23,572 nucleotides of DNA from Proteiniphilum sp. UBA4977. Its GTDB lineage: Bacteria; Bacteroidota; Bacteroidia; Bacteroidales; Dysgonomonadaceae. Below are positions 1 to 8,667 of the stretch, in pieces. The stretch covers positions 19,803-43,374 of the forward strand of contig DGZP01000050.1 in NCBI GenBank assembly GCA_002398565.1. Reading direction: 5' to 3'. Made by a program: the position numbers and the translations under genes. Each line of letters opens with the position of its first letter. Positions within the stretch are counted from its first letter, which is position 1. The notes below the pieces were generated by a model. The model worked only from the letters and a program-made list of their open reading frames with translations. It did no database searches and was not told the DNA's origin.

Positions 1-954
1 AAAGAGGACATCGAACAGATTTTCAAACCTTTTTCCCGATTAAAGAACCGTTTAAAGACAGAAGGTAACGGATTCGGGTTGTATGTTACAAGGGGACTTG
101 TCGATTCCCTGAAGGGAGAGATTTCTCTCATCTCCGAAAAAGGAAAAGGCACTACCGTCACCATCCGTCTACCTGTTACTCAGATAAAATATAACACTGA
201 AATGGATCAGTCTTCGGAAGGGGTCGTAAGTGGCACACCGCCTGAAAAGATTCTGCTGTTTGAAGACGACACCTCACTGGGAAACATGCTCAGGGAATAT
301 CTCACCGGGAATGGTTTTAAGGTAAAGCTCTGCAGTAACGCAAGTGACGTAAAAGGTTTTATCCGGCTCATTTCATCTTTCGATATCGTGTTCACCGACA
401 TGCAGATGGGAGAAATAACGGGGCTTGACATCCTGCAGCTAATCCGGGAAAAAAATGATCATATACCCGTATGGCTGATGACCGCATATGATGAATACAC
501 ATCTGAGCTGGCATTGCAATATGGATTTAACGGACTTATAACCAAGCCGGTATCCATGAATCAACTCCTTGTGATACTCACAGGGAAAAAGGTGCACACA
601 CGGGACGGAGCCACGCTTTCCGGCCGGTTTCCGCAGCTGGCAGCCATGTTTAACGAGGACACAGAGGCCATAAAAGATATACTTTCAGGTTTTGTACAAA
701 CCTCACACAAAGATCTGGATGAATTAAAGGAATTGATAAGGCGTGACCGGTTTAAGGAAGCCCGGCAGTTATGTCACCGTATTCACCCCTTTTACGGCCA
801 GCTTAACGCCGGTCATCTTTGTGACGCATTACGCAAGATGGACAAGTTTCCGGGAGATGGTGAAAAGGAGTGGCCGGAATGGAAGGAAGAGCTTCTGGAG
901 ACAATTGGCAAGCTCGAGTCATTTCGTGAGACCATCCGGAGAGATTTCTTATAG
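1..954 (+). CDS. Hybrid sensor histidine kinase, C-terminal part (HATPase-REC-Hpt), cut by left edge
   Basis: The reading frame is open from base 1 and gives 317 C-terminal residues; the sensor and dimerisation domains lie outside the window. Residues 1-60 are the end of a HATPase_c domain, with an F-box-like FKPF and a G2-box GNGFGLY. Residues about 83-195 are a receiver domain with an acidic EDD pocket, phospho-acceptor Asp133 (FTDMQM) and a conserved Lys in ITKPVS. Residues about 205-317 look like an Hpt domain whose phospho-His is probably His259 (LCHRIHPFYG), although the usual HxxKG continues here as HRIHP. The protein would autophosphorylate and pass phosphate through its own receiver and Hpt domain, plausibly to the response regulator encoded convergently next door. 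The two stop codons overlap. The partner assignment is inferred from position. Confidence 0.9.
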   Translation, partial: KEDIEQIFKPFSRLKNRLKTEGNGFGLYVTRGLVDSLKGEISLISEKGKGTTVTIRLPVTQIKYNTEMDQSSEGVVSGTPPEKILLFEDDTSLGNMLREYLTGNGFKVKLCSNASDVKGFIRLISSFDIVFTDMQMGEITGLDILQLIREKNDHIPVWLMTAYDEYTSELALQYGFNGLITKPVSMNQLLVILTGKKVHTRDGATLSGRFPQLAAMFNEDTEAIKDILSGFVQTSHKDLDELKELIRRDRFKEARQLCHRIHPFYGQLNAGHLCDALRKMDKFPGDGEKEWPEWKEELLETIGKLESFRETIRRDFL

Positions 955-2304
955 CCCTATGCCATAAAGGTGAATCTTGTTGTAAAGTGTCTTCCGGTCG
1001 ATCTGCAGCAACATGGCGGCTTTTGTCTTGTTACCTTTTACACGTTCCAGGGCTTCAATGATCTTTTCTTTTTCCTGATCCGGTTCACGCAAAAGGGATA
1101 TGTCTCCTTTTATGCCATTGCCTGTTTTTTTTTCGGTTAAAACGGGCAAGCTCTCCCCGGTGATTGTATCACCAACTGAAAAAAGCACTGAACGGCGGAT
1201 TACATTACGGAGTTCACGCAAGTTTCCGGGCCAGCTGTAATTTTCAAGTTTCATACATGCTTCGGCAGAAATGGAAACGACGTGCCTGTCGAGTTCTTTA
1301 TTTGCTTCCTCCCGAAAATGGTTGGCATAGCGTTGCACGTCAGATACACAGGCCCTCAGTGGAGGCACCTGTATTATAAATTCATTGAGGCGGTGATAAA
1401 GATCTTCCCTGAAGCGCCCTTCGGCAATGGCTTTTTCCAGGTCCTCATTGGTAGCGGTGATAATGCGTACATCCACATCGATATCTGAGGAGGTACCCAC
1501 AGGCCTTATTTTTTTCTCCTGCAACGAACGAAGCATCTGCATCTGAACACCGTAGGGCAGGTTTCCCACTTCATCGAGAAAAAGCGTTCCGCCACAGGCT
1601 TCGGCAAAAAAGCCGGTTTTGTTTTCAATTGCAGAGGTAAATGATCCTTTCTTGTGCCCAAACAGCTCGCTTGGCGCCAGTTCCAGGGAGAGGCTTCCGC
1701 AATCTACGGCAATGAAAGGCCCCGAGGCGCGGTTACTCCTTTCATGAATCATCCTGGCTACACTTTCTTTTCCCGTACCGCTTTCCCCTATGACCATCAC
1801 AGCCATTTGCGTGGGTGCTACCAGGTTGATATGGGCATACATCTGTACAGAAAGAGGGCTGCGGCCAAATACAATACTCCTGGAACTGTCAGGCGGGATT
1901 TGTGAATTCGTTTTCCTGGTCTTTGAAGATTTATCCGTTCTGGCTGTCTCGAAAACATCTTTTATTTTTTGATTAAGCAGAGAGGGATTAATCGGTTTTT
2001 CGAGATAGTCGAAGGCTCCCAGTTTAATGGCAGAGACAGCCGTCTGCACGTCCCCATAGCCGGTCATGATGATCACGGGAATATCTGTTCCTTTCTCTTT
2101 TAACCAGCTAAGCAACATGATGCCATCACCATCCGGCAGGCGCAGATCAGACAAGATCAGTTCATACTCCGACTTGGACAGCGTTTCGCGTGCCGTAGTC
2201 ATACCTGAGCACAACGTTGCCATGTATCCGTTTCTCTCAAACCATTTCACCAACATGGTTCCAAAAGATCGGTCATCTTCTACTATGAGTATCCTTCCGT
2301 TCAC
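949..2304 (-). CDS. NtrC-family sigma-54-dependent response regulator
   Basis: This 451-residue protein has the full REC-AAA+-Fis architecture. The receiver (1-120) has the E9-D10-D11 acidic patch, phospho-acceptor Asp53, Thr81 and Lys103. The AAA+ domain has Walker A GESGTGKE (173-180), Walker B LFLDE (241-245) and an arginine-finger region near GRFREDLYHRL. The sigma-54 contact loop reads GSFTSA (220-225) instead of the usual GAFTGA. A Fis-type helix-turn-helix lies at about 413-445 (NKTKAAMLLQIDRKTLYNKI). The start is a GTG; no in-frame ATG lies just upstream. The family activates RpoN promoters by ATP hydrolysis after phosphorylation. Its 3' end overlaps the hybrid-kinase gene by 6 bp in convergent orientation, so the two are likely partners but not co-transcribed. 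Targets are unknown. Confidence 0.93.
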   Translation of the reverse strand: MNGRILIVEDDRSFGTMLVKWFERNGYMATLCSGMTTARETLSKSEYELILSDLRLPDGDGIMLLSWLKEKGTDIPVIIMTGYGDVQTAVSAIKLGAFDYLEKPINPSLLNQKIKDVFETARTDKSSKTRKTNSQIPPDSSRSIVFGRSPLSVQMYAHINLVAPTQMAVMVIGESGTGKESVARMIHERSNRASGPFIAVDCGSLSLELAPSELFGHKKGSFTSAIENKTGFFAEACGGTLFLDEVGNLPYGVQMQMLRSLQEKKIRPVGTSSDIDVDVRIITATNEDLEKAIAEGRFREDLYHRLNEFIIQVPPLRACVSDVQRYANHFREEANKELDRHVVSISAEACMKLENYSWPGNLRELRNVIRRSVLFSVGDTITGESLPVLTEKKTGNGIKGDISLLREPDQEKEKIIEALERVKGNKTKAAMLLQIDRKTLYNKIHLYGIGL

Positions 2305-2476
2305 CGGTCTACATATTGCGACGGCATAAAGATAGGTTTTTTTTTTATACAGCTACTCACATTGACGATTGGTAACGTTTTATTGGACTGATTAAGTTTT
2401 TTTTTGAACTGTCTTCATCCTGGAGCAATACAAGATGGAAAGAATATTGTATATTTGAACTGATTAAACCCTCTTC
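2305..2476. other. Divergent intergenic region between response regulator and aminopeptidase
   Basis: This 172-bp AT-rich spacer has two T-tracts (near 2337-2346 and 2397-2405) and short direct repeats. ACTGATTAA occurs at 2387-2395 and 2459-2467, and TTGAACTG at 2404-2411 and 2455-2462. Toward the minus-strand regulator only a weak -7-like TATCTTTA (2327-2334) is seen. No gene is apparent. Confidence 0.5.
2450..2457 (+). promoter_or_regulatory. Candidate Bacteroidota -7 element for the aminopeptidase gene
   Basis: TATATTTG matches the TAnnTTTG -7 consensus of the Bacteroidota primary sigma factor and lies 19 bp before the ATG at 2477. No convincing TTTG -33 element is visible at the right distance, so this is a partial promoter match. 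The leader would be only about 13 nt. Confidence 0.45.
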
Positions 2477-3649
2477 ATGAGCAAACTTCCAAAAACAGAA
2501 ACAGACAAACGGTTGCAAAAGCTGCAACAACTGTTGTCTACTATGCAGGCCGAGAGCTGCCTTATCACCTCACAGGTAAACAAATACTGGCTTACCGGAT
2601 TCATTTTTGATGGTTATATCCTGGTATATGCCCAGAGCGACCCGCTGCTGTTTGTAAGGCGTCCCGCCGGGTTGTGTGGAAATAATATTTTTATGATCCG
2701 TAAGCCTGAACAGATACCCGGCCTGCTTCGTGAAGCGGGCTTCAGGGTTCCCGGACAGGTTTTATTGGAAAGTGACACGATCACGCTCAGCGCAGCGCTC
2801 CGCTTACAGGCAGCGCTGGAGATGCCGGAGATCAAGAATATCTCTGCCGCGATCAGGGAAATAAGATCGGTCAAGTCAGCATACGAACTGGATCAGATTC
2901 GCGAGAGCGCAGCCATTCATGCAAAAGTGTATGAATTGATCCCCTCCCTCTACCACAAAGGGATGACCGACCTGGCGCTGCAGATAGAAATTGAACGGCA
3001 GATGCGCCTGCACGGATCAATGGGTATCTTCCGCTCTTTCGGTGAGAACATGGACATCTTTATGGGAAGCATGCTCGCGGGTGACAATGCGCAGGTTGCC
3101 TCACCCTACGATTATGCCCTGGGTGGTGCAGGCATCACCCCATTGCTTCCCCTGGGGGCCAGTGGTACACTACTCGCACCCGGAACCACCCTGATGGTGG
3201 ATATGGCGGGAAACTACCGTCCCTGCATGGACGATATGACCCGTACTTTTGTGATTGAGCATGCCCCTGATATTGCTTATCGGGCACATCAGGTATCGCT
3301 TGACATTTTACACACCATTGAGGCGACCGCAAAGGCAGGCGTTCCCTGTGCAGTGCTCTGGCACATCGCCGAAAAGATCGTCAAAGAGAATAAACTGGAG
3401 GCATATTTCATGGGTACCGCACAACAGGCCAAATTTGTGGGTCATGGCGTGGGGCTGGAGATCAATGAGCCTCCCGTGCTCACCCCCCGCTCAAACGAGG
3501 TTCTGGAGGCCAGCATGGCCATTGCAATCGAGCCCAAGTTCGTATTACCGGGCATTGGTGCCGCAGGTATCGAAAACACCTATATCGTGCACGACGACCG
3601 ACTGGAGAAGGTTACTCTTTGTGAAGAATCTCTTATCATTTTATCATAA
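2477..3649 (+). CDS. Xaa-Pro aminopeptidase (M24B family)
   Basis: This is a cytoplasmic metallopeptidase of 390 residues without a signal peptide. An N-terminal creatinase/prolidase-type domain (about 14-140) precedes a pita-bread catalytic domain (about 150-385). All five metal ligands of the family are recognisable: Asp in LMVDMAG, Asp in MDDMTRTF, His in VGHGVGLE, Glu in IAIEPKF and Glu in GIENTYIV. The family removes N-terminal residues preceding proline, using two Mn2+ or similar ions. The length suits the short bacterial branch. The gene stands alone between the divergent NtrC-type regulator and the convergent end of the PUL, so it is probably a housekeeping peptide-recycling gene and not part of the PUL. 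A prolidase (dipeptide) specificity cannot be excluded from sequence. Confidence 0.9.
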   Translation: MSKLPKTETDKRLQKLQQLLSTMQAESCLITSQVNKYWLTGFIFDGYILVYAQSDPLLFVRRPAGLCGNNIFMIRKPEQIPGLLREAGFRVPGQVLLESDTITLSAALRLQAALEMPEIKNISAAIREIRSVKSAYELDQIRESAAIHAKVYELIPSLYHKGMTDLALQIEIERQMRLHGSMGIFRSFGENMDIFMGSMLAGDNAQVASPYDYALGGAGITPLLPLGASGTLLAPGTTLMVDMAGNYRPCMDDMTRTFVIEHAPDIAYRAHQVSLDILHTIEATAKAGVPCAVLWHIAEKIVKENKLEAYFMGTAQQAKFVGHGVGLEINEPPVLTPRSNEVLEASMAIAIEPKFVLPGIGAAGIENTYIVHDDRLEKVTLCEESLIILS

Positions 3650-3761
3650 TACATGCGAGGGGCAAAACCTGCAAAATAGAAAAAGAAACCGGGTCTACCC
3701 AAGACTAAAGAGCTGGAGTAAACCCGGATTCGATTCCGTGAGGGAAGAACTAACCTGGGAT
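3650..3761. other. Convergent intergenic spacer
   Basis: This spacer of 112 bp lies between the stop codons of the aminopeptidase and DUF4965 genes. It contains only a weak 6-bp inverted repeat, CCGGGT (3689-3694) with ACCCGG (3722-3727), enclosing a 27-nt loop and lacking a T-tract. It could help end transcription from either side, but this is not a confident terminator. Confidence 0.3.
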
Positions 3762-6266
3762 CTATTTCTTCAATGTCTTGATAAAAAAACCTCCCACTAC
3801 CGATCGGGCCTGGAAGCCTATCTGATTGGCGTTGGTGGTTTCATACCAGTCGGATAGCGGTACCCTGTCCGTTGTCTCTGTCACGTACGCGTATAGCGGA
3901 TCAATAAACCGGCGAAATGTATCGTCATCGTCGGCCATCGTAGCCGTCCACACAATCCAGTCGGCTTTCGTATATGTCATTCTGTTGTCAAGAGGAAGGC
4001 CGTACCGGTTTTGTTTGGTGAGGTAATATGCAATTTCTTTTTCAACAATCTCGTCGGGGAAGATATCCAGCTCCAGCAGTTCATCCCATACCAGGTTATA
4101 TTTTTGGCTCCAGGTGTCGGGCTTATCAAACGTAAGGCGATAATGGTTCCCATCGTCGGCCATCTTCGTCCACTCCTGTGCCATCTCCCTGGCAGCAGCG
4201 GTATATTTCTCAGCCACGTCGGTTTTACCAAGCATCCCTGCCAGACGGCCATATCCGGCAATGCCCATGATCGCCTTTACTGATAGATTCGCATTGTGTG
4301 CGAAGTGCCCTGCAAAGTCATCGGTACAGAGCTGGTTCTCGGGATCAAGTCCTTTCTCGAGCAGATAGTCGGCCCAGGTGGTCAACACCTGCCAGTGTTT
4401 TGCAGCGTAATCAGCATTCTTTTCTATCTGCGCAATGGCAGTAACAAGAATCAGCATGTTGCCGCTCTCCTCAATTGGCATATCTCCGCCATAGGTTTGC
4501 CCGTTGGCCAGGGGATATGTACCCACATCGTGAGCTGCAAATGGCCTGGTCCACTTGCCGCTTTCAGAGTAATAGAAGATGGGATTCATCATTCCCTTGA
4601 GCAGCTCCGGATTGTATTTTAGATAAAGCGGCGAGGAGGGAAAGGTTATGTCGACCGTGCCTATGGAGCCGTTACTGAAGTTTTCTTTCGAGAAGAACAG
4701 CGTTTCTCCCTCTGCACCTTTCACCAGTTTATGGGCGGCGACCGACTGCCGATAGGCCAGCTGGGAGATACGGGCATAATTCTCACCTCCAGCCTGAAGA
4801 AGGTCGTTGTATACCTTGTTGTCCCACCGGTCACATCGTTCCATAACCGACTCATGAGTGGCTACAGCATCGGCAAGCACCTCTTCAAACGTTGTTTCAC
4901 CCCCGTTTGTCCACCATGCCTTCAGATTCTCTCCGAAATACTGGATGGATTCAATATCATCATAGCCGAGCATGACAAATCCCTTGACCGGCCTGGCAGC
5001 TATTTGTCCAAGCTTGTCGACTGTAGCCAGTACCGGCATCGATTCTGTCATCAGGGCTGTGAAACGTTCAGCATCACGCGGTAGTTTACCATCCGACTTG
5101 AATGCCTCTTTCAGGGCGAAATAATCTCCAATAGCCACCGTCCTGTTTTCTTCCTCGGCCGCAGCCAGATAAAAATATCCCCAGTCGATCCTGACATTGT
5201 CACCCTTGCGTTGCAGAACTGGTTGCGCAGTGGTACCGGTGCGCGCAAAAGTCACCTCTCCGCTTCTGCCGGTAATCAGCTCCACCTCCTGATTCAGTTC
5301 GTGCACAGCCCATTCGGGTGTTGCCTCAAAATAAATTTCCACTTCATGCTGCTTCCCATTATTGGATACTACCTCATAGTTGATATAATTGACCGGACGG
5401 GAAAGCAGGTTCAGGTCGTCCATCATAAGTGGTGAAACAAATTCAACCATCAGGTCCACGGGGCCGCAGGTAAAGTGGTATTTTGTTTGTGTGGCAGTAA
5501 TTTTCACTTCATTCTGTACTGCTGTCTGCGCGAAGAAATCCTGCCGGTCGCTCTCTTTGAATATTCCAAAATCCACGTAGGCCAGTCCTCCCCTGTCGAG
5601 ACACCAGGCTGCGATAACATTTTCACCTTCGGCATTTAGTAAATCCTTGTCTATTTCCACTATCTGATCGCTTTTTGCCCTGTTGCCGGTATCGATGACA
5701 GGAATACCATTCAAATAAAGCAGAAAATCATCGTCGTGCGAATAGCCCAGAAATAGTTTTTCACCTTCAGCCGTCTCGGGCATGGAAAAAGTGCGCCGTA
5801 TCCATATCTCGTCGGTCTCCCAAGGTGTGGAGGTCTCCCCGCTGCCAGGAGTGCCGAAGGCTCCTTTGCCGTTTTTCCAGGAGGAATCATCGAAACCGGG
5901 CTGTTCCCAACCTTCTGCAGGAGCGGTATGCACATATTTTCCCTCCCACGCGTCGAACTTGGCTGTAGGAATCACCGGTTGCAGGGGAATATCCTCTTTT
6001 CCGAGAAACCGGTAAGTTTCGCCGTTCACGCGCAATACCCCTGTAAGCGATTGATTTCTTCCGGTCCAGTGTTTTACGGGAGCGTCAAAGAGTTGATCAG
6101 TTGTGGACCACGCGCTGAAATAGGGATCCACGGTGATGAGCGGATAAGCGGGTGCCCGGAAGGAAGATCCTGCCTCCTCTTCAAAGCCGGGGCCTGGAGA
6201 CTGGCAATTCTGACACAACAAGCCCATGGCTATAAGGACAATACAAATAGATACAAATGGTTTCAT
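3762..6266 (-). CDS. DUF4965/glutaminase A-like lipoprotein (DUF4964-DUF5127-DUF4965-DUF1793 type)
   Basis: The preferred start is the ATG at 6266 (834 residues), because it puts a hydrophobic signal directly at the N-terminus (MKPFVSICIVLIAMGLL, Cys18/Cys21). An upstream in-frame ATG at 6335 would add 23 polar residues. Cysteines close to the signal suggest a lipoprotein, though the lipobox is imperfect. Residues about 40-100 start the family-typical N-terminal domain. Residues about 115-235 form a GH2-like jelly-roll insert (GFDDSSW, WIRRTF, YLNG). The rest matches the glutaminase-A-type beta-sandwich and alpha/alpha barrel (IEESGNMLIL, DDFAGHFAHNANLSVKA, TKADWIVWTATMADD). Homologues are named glutaminase after fungal GtaA, but this is the last gene of an alpha-mannan PUL, so a glycosidase or glycopeptide role is equally plausible. 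Substrate is unknown. Confidence 0.85.
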   Translation of the reverse strand: MKPFVSICIVLIAMGLLCQNCQSPGPGFEEEAGSSFRAPAYPLITVDPYFSAWSTTDQLFDAPVKHWTGRNQSLTGVLRVNGETYRFLGKEDIPLQPVIPTAKFDAWEGKYVHTAPAEGWEQPGFDDSSWKNGKGAFGTPGSGETSTPWETDEIWIRRTFSMPETAEGEKLFLGYSHDDDFLLYLNGIPVIDTGNRAKSDQIVEIDKDLLNAEGENVIAAWCLDRGGLAYVDFGIFKESDRQDFFAQTAVQNEVKITATQTKYHFTCGPVDLMVEFVSPLMMDDLNLLSRPVNYINYEVVSNNGKQHEVEIYFEATPEWAVHELNQEVELITGRSGEVTFARTGTTAQPVLQRKGDNVRIDWGYFYLAAAEEENRTVAIGDYFALKEAFKSDGKLPRDAERFTALMTESMPVLATVDKLGQIAARPVKGFVMLGYDDIESIQYFGENLKAWWTNGGETTFEEVLADAVATHESVMERCDRWDNKVYNDLLQAGGENYARISQLAYRQSVAAHKLVKGAEGETLFFSKENFSNGSIGTVDITFPSSPLYLKYNPELLKGMMNPIFYYSESGKWTRPFAAHDVGTYPLANGQTYGGDMPIEESGNMLILVTAIAQIEKNADYAAKHWQVLTTWADYLLEKGLDPENQLCTDDFAGHFAHNANLSVKAIMGIAGYGRLAGMLGKTDVAEKYTAAAREMAQEWTKMADDGNHYRLTFDKPDTWSQKYNLVWDELLELDIFPDEIVEKEIAYYLTKQNRYGLPLDNRMTYTKADWIVWTATMADDDDTFRRFIDPLYAYVTETTDRVPLSDWYETTNANQIGFQARSVVGGFFIKTLKK

Positions 6267-6357
6267 ATATATATTTTTATGGGTGTGGCATTTATTTTCC
6301 ACCTCACCCCTGTTAATTAATTGGTTTCTTTTCATACACCATCATGTAAAAAATGAT

Positions 6358-8634
6358 TTAATCGTATGAGAAGGAATAAGGAAGATCCTTCTCTCCCGTT
6401 CCCCTCTCTTTATTGGGTTGGGGACTCATCATAAACATAACCTCGCCGCCCTTCATCAGATCGTCATGGTGCAGGTAGTTTCGGGTATATTTTTTACCGC
6501 CTCGCTTCATTTCCCGGATATAGCGATTTTCCGGTCCATTGTCTCTGGCCTTTATTTTCAGCAACTTCCCGTTCTCCAAATCGATCTCCACAGAACGAAA
6601 GAGAGGAGATCCGAGTATATATTCATTACTACCCGGACATACAGGATAGAACCCTAATGCGGAAAAAACATACCAGGCCGATGTCTGGCCGTTGTCTTCA
6701 TCACCGCAGTAACCATCGGGCGTAGCCGAATAGAGTCTGTCCATGATCTCACGTGACCAGTATTGTGCCTTCCAGGGCTCACCCGCATAGTTATAGAGGT
6801 AAACCATATGTTGAATGGGCTGGTTTCCATGCGCATACTGTCCCATGTCCATCACCTGCATTTCCCTCATTTCGTGAATCATGGAGCGGCTCTTCAGCCC
6901 CTCCGACCCGGGAATGAGAAATACGGAATCAAGCATTTCAGTGAAAATCTTTCTACCCCCCATCAGGTCGATCAATCCCTGGGGGTCATGAAAAACGGAC
7001 CAGGAGTAGTGCCAGCTGTTGCCTTCGGTGAAATCGCGACTCCAGGCAGCCGGATCGAATTCTGCCGAGAAGGAGCCGTCGTCGGCACGACCCGCCATCA
7101 GCTTATGTTCCGGATTAAAGAGGTTTTTGTAGTTCATCGCCCGTTCACCAAAGATGGCAATCTCGGACTCCGGCTTGCCCAGGGCTTTTCCGAAGCTGTA
7201 GATGCTCCAGTCGTTATAGGCGTATTCCAGTGTACGGGCCACATTCTGGCTGATTCCCACGTTATTGGGGATATAACCATACTTGTTATACTCAACATAG
7301 CCGGTACGTCCCGATGCAGGTACTGTGGGGTGTACGCTGTTCGCACCATGCTTGAGTGCTTCCCAGAGTGTTTCGGTGTCATACCCCCGCAGCCCTTTTA
7401 TATAGGCGTCGGCGACAACCGAGGCAGAATTGTTTCCCACCATGATATTCCGGTGGCCGGGGCTGGCCCATTCGGGAAGAAAGCCGCTCTCTTTATACGC
7501 ATTGACCAATCCCTCCTGCATCTTCAGGTTCTCGGAGGGATAAACAAAATTAAGAAAGGGAAATAAGCTCCTGAACGTGTCCCAGAAGCCGGTGTCGGTG
7601 AACATGTAGCCGGGAAGCACCTTCCCGTTGTATGGACTGTAGTGATAGATATTTCCATCTGCATCGATCTCCGAGAGGTTCCGGGGGAAGAGCACCGTGC
7701 GATAGAGGTTCGAATAAAAGGTACGTATGTTGTCGATGTTGTCATCCTCCACCCTGATCCTGCCAAGCACATCATTCCAGCGTGCTTCGCCCCTCTTCAT
7801 GATTCCATCGAAAGAGTCGTCTCCCAGTTCGCGCAGGTTCAGCAACGCCTGCGCCTCACTGATGAAGGAGGAGGCCACATATGCATGCACCTGTTCATTA
7901 TTGGTTGTTTGAAAACCTATTACCGCCCCGGCATGATTCCCGGTATAAGTTGTCTCTTTTTCCGTAATGGTACCCTCTTTTACAGCACCATACCGGGTGA
8001 AGGGCTTATCGAAACGGATCACAAAATAGTTCCTGAAGTTATCGGGCACACCGCCCCTGTTACGGGTAGTGTATCCGGTAATCATCTGTTTTTCAGGAAT
8101 GATTCGCACATGGGAACCTTTATCAAAAGCATCAACGATGATGAAAGAGCTGTCGCTTTCCGGGAAGGTGAACCGGAACATGGCAGCCCGTTCTGTAGGG
8201 GTAATCTCGGTTGTCACGTCATGATCGGCCAGATATACTCTGTAATAATGAGGTTTTGCCACTTCAGCCTTGTGAGAGAACCAGCTGGCTCTCTCCTCTT
8301 CGTCGAAGAGAGGCTTCCCCGTGACAGGCATAAGTGAGAACTGGCCGTAGTCGTTCATCCACGGGCTGGGCTGGTGGGTCTGTTTGAATCCCCTGATCTT
8401 GTCGGCGTGGTAGGTGTACATCCATCCGTCACCCATCTTACCGGTTTGGGGTGACCAGAAGTTCATTCCCCAGGGCAGTGCGATGGCCGGATAAGTGTTC
8501 CCCGTGGAGAGTTCAAATTTTGAATCTGTACCCACCAGTGTATTGACATAGTCCACCGGTGCGGAGGGGCGGGCATTCAGGGTAATGATGATCCCCAAAA
8601 AGTAAAGGAATCCCGTCAAATCAATTTTCTTCAT
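6358..8634 (-). CDS. GH92 alpha-mannosidase (probably alpha-1,2)
   Basis: This is a 758-residue exo-acting, calcium-dependent alpha-mannosidase. A signal peptide (about 1-21) predicts a periplasmic location. Family hallmarks are present from end to end: GNTYPAIALPWGMNFWSPQ (45-63), the PSPWMNDYGQF loop, EGNSWHYSW, AHGNQPIQHM and GDEDNGQTSAWYVFSALGFYP. By alignment from memory with Bacteroides BT3990, the likely acid is Glu537 and the basic residues are Asp645/Asp647. Trp92, His588 and Glu589 fall at the positions (constant offset of four) that form the alpha-1,2-selective +1 subsite, which favours alpha-1,2 linkages. It is the seventh gene of the PUL, 33 nt after the TIM-barrel protein gene, and would trim mannan side chains. 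Linkage specificity is inferred. Confidence 0.95.
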   Translation of the reverse strand: MKKIDLTGFLYFLGIIITLNARPSAPVDYVNTLVGTDSKFELSTGNTYPAIALPWGMNFWSPQTGKMGDGWMYTYHADKIRGFKQTHQPSPWMNDYGQFSLMPVTGKPLFDEEERASWFSHKAEVAKPHYYRVYLADHDVTTEITPTERAAMFRFTFPESDSSFIIVDAFDKGSHVRIIPEKQMITGYTTRNRGGVPDNFRNYFVIRFDKPFTRYGAVKEGTITEKETTYTGNHAGAVIGFQTTNNEQVHAYVASSFISEAQALLNLRELGDDSFDGIMKRGEARWNDVLGRIRVEDDNIDNIRTFYSNLYRTVLFPRNLSEIDADGNIYHYSPYNGKVLPGYMFTDTGFWDTFRSLFPFLNFVYPSENLKMQEGLVNAYKESGFLPEWASPGHRNIMVGNNSASVVADAYIKGLRGYDTETLWEALKHGANSVHPTVPASGRTGYVEYNKYGYIPNNVGISQNVARTLEYAYNDWSIYSFGKALGKPESEIAIFGERAMNYKNLFNPEHKLMAGRADDGSFSAEFDPAAWSRDFTEGNSWHYSWSVFHDPQGLIDLMGGRKIFTEMLDSVFLIPGSEGLKSRSMIHEMREMQVMDMGQYAHGNQPIQHMVYLYNYAGEPWKAQYWSREIMDRLYSATPDGYCGDEDNGQTSAWYVFSALGFYPVCPGSNEYILGSPLFRSVEIDLENGKLLKIKARDNGPENRYIREMKRGGKKYTRNYLHHDDLMKGGEVMFMMSPQPNKERGTGEKDLPYSFSYD

Positions 8635-8667
8635 TGTTGTTCAGTTTATCTGTTTATCTCTTCCTGC

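Noticed and set aside
3722..3745. tRNA T-arm-like string (GATTCGATTCC) in the convergent spacer
   Set aside because: No acceptor, D or anticodon arms can be built around it and no CCA end follows; a chance match.
6267..6335. N-terminal extension of the DUF4965 protein from the ATG at 6335
   Set aside because: It would place 23 polar residues before an obvious signal peptide; the start at 6266 is more sensible.
6763..7566. Long plus-strand open frame inside the GH92 gene (also 7642-8337)
   Set aside because: These are antisense shadows of a strongly conserved enzyme gene; they lack family features and have no promoter of their own.
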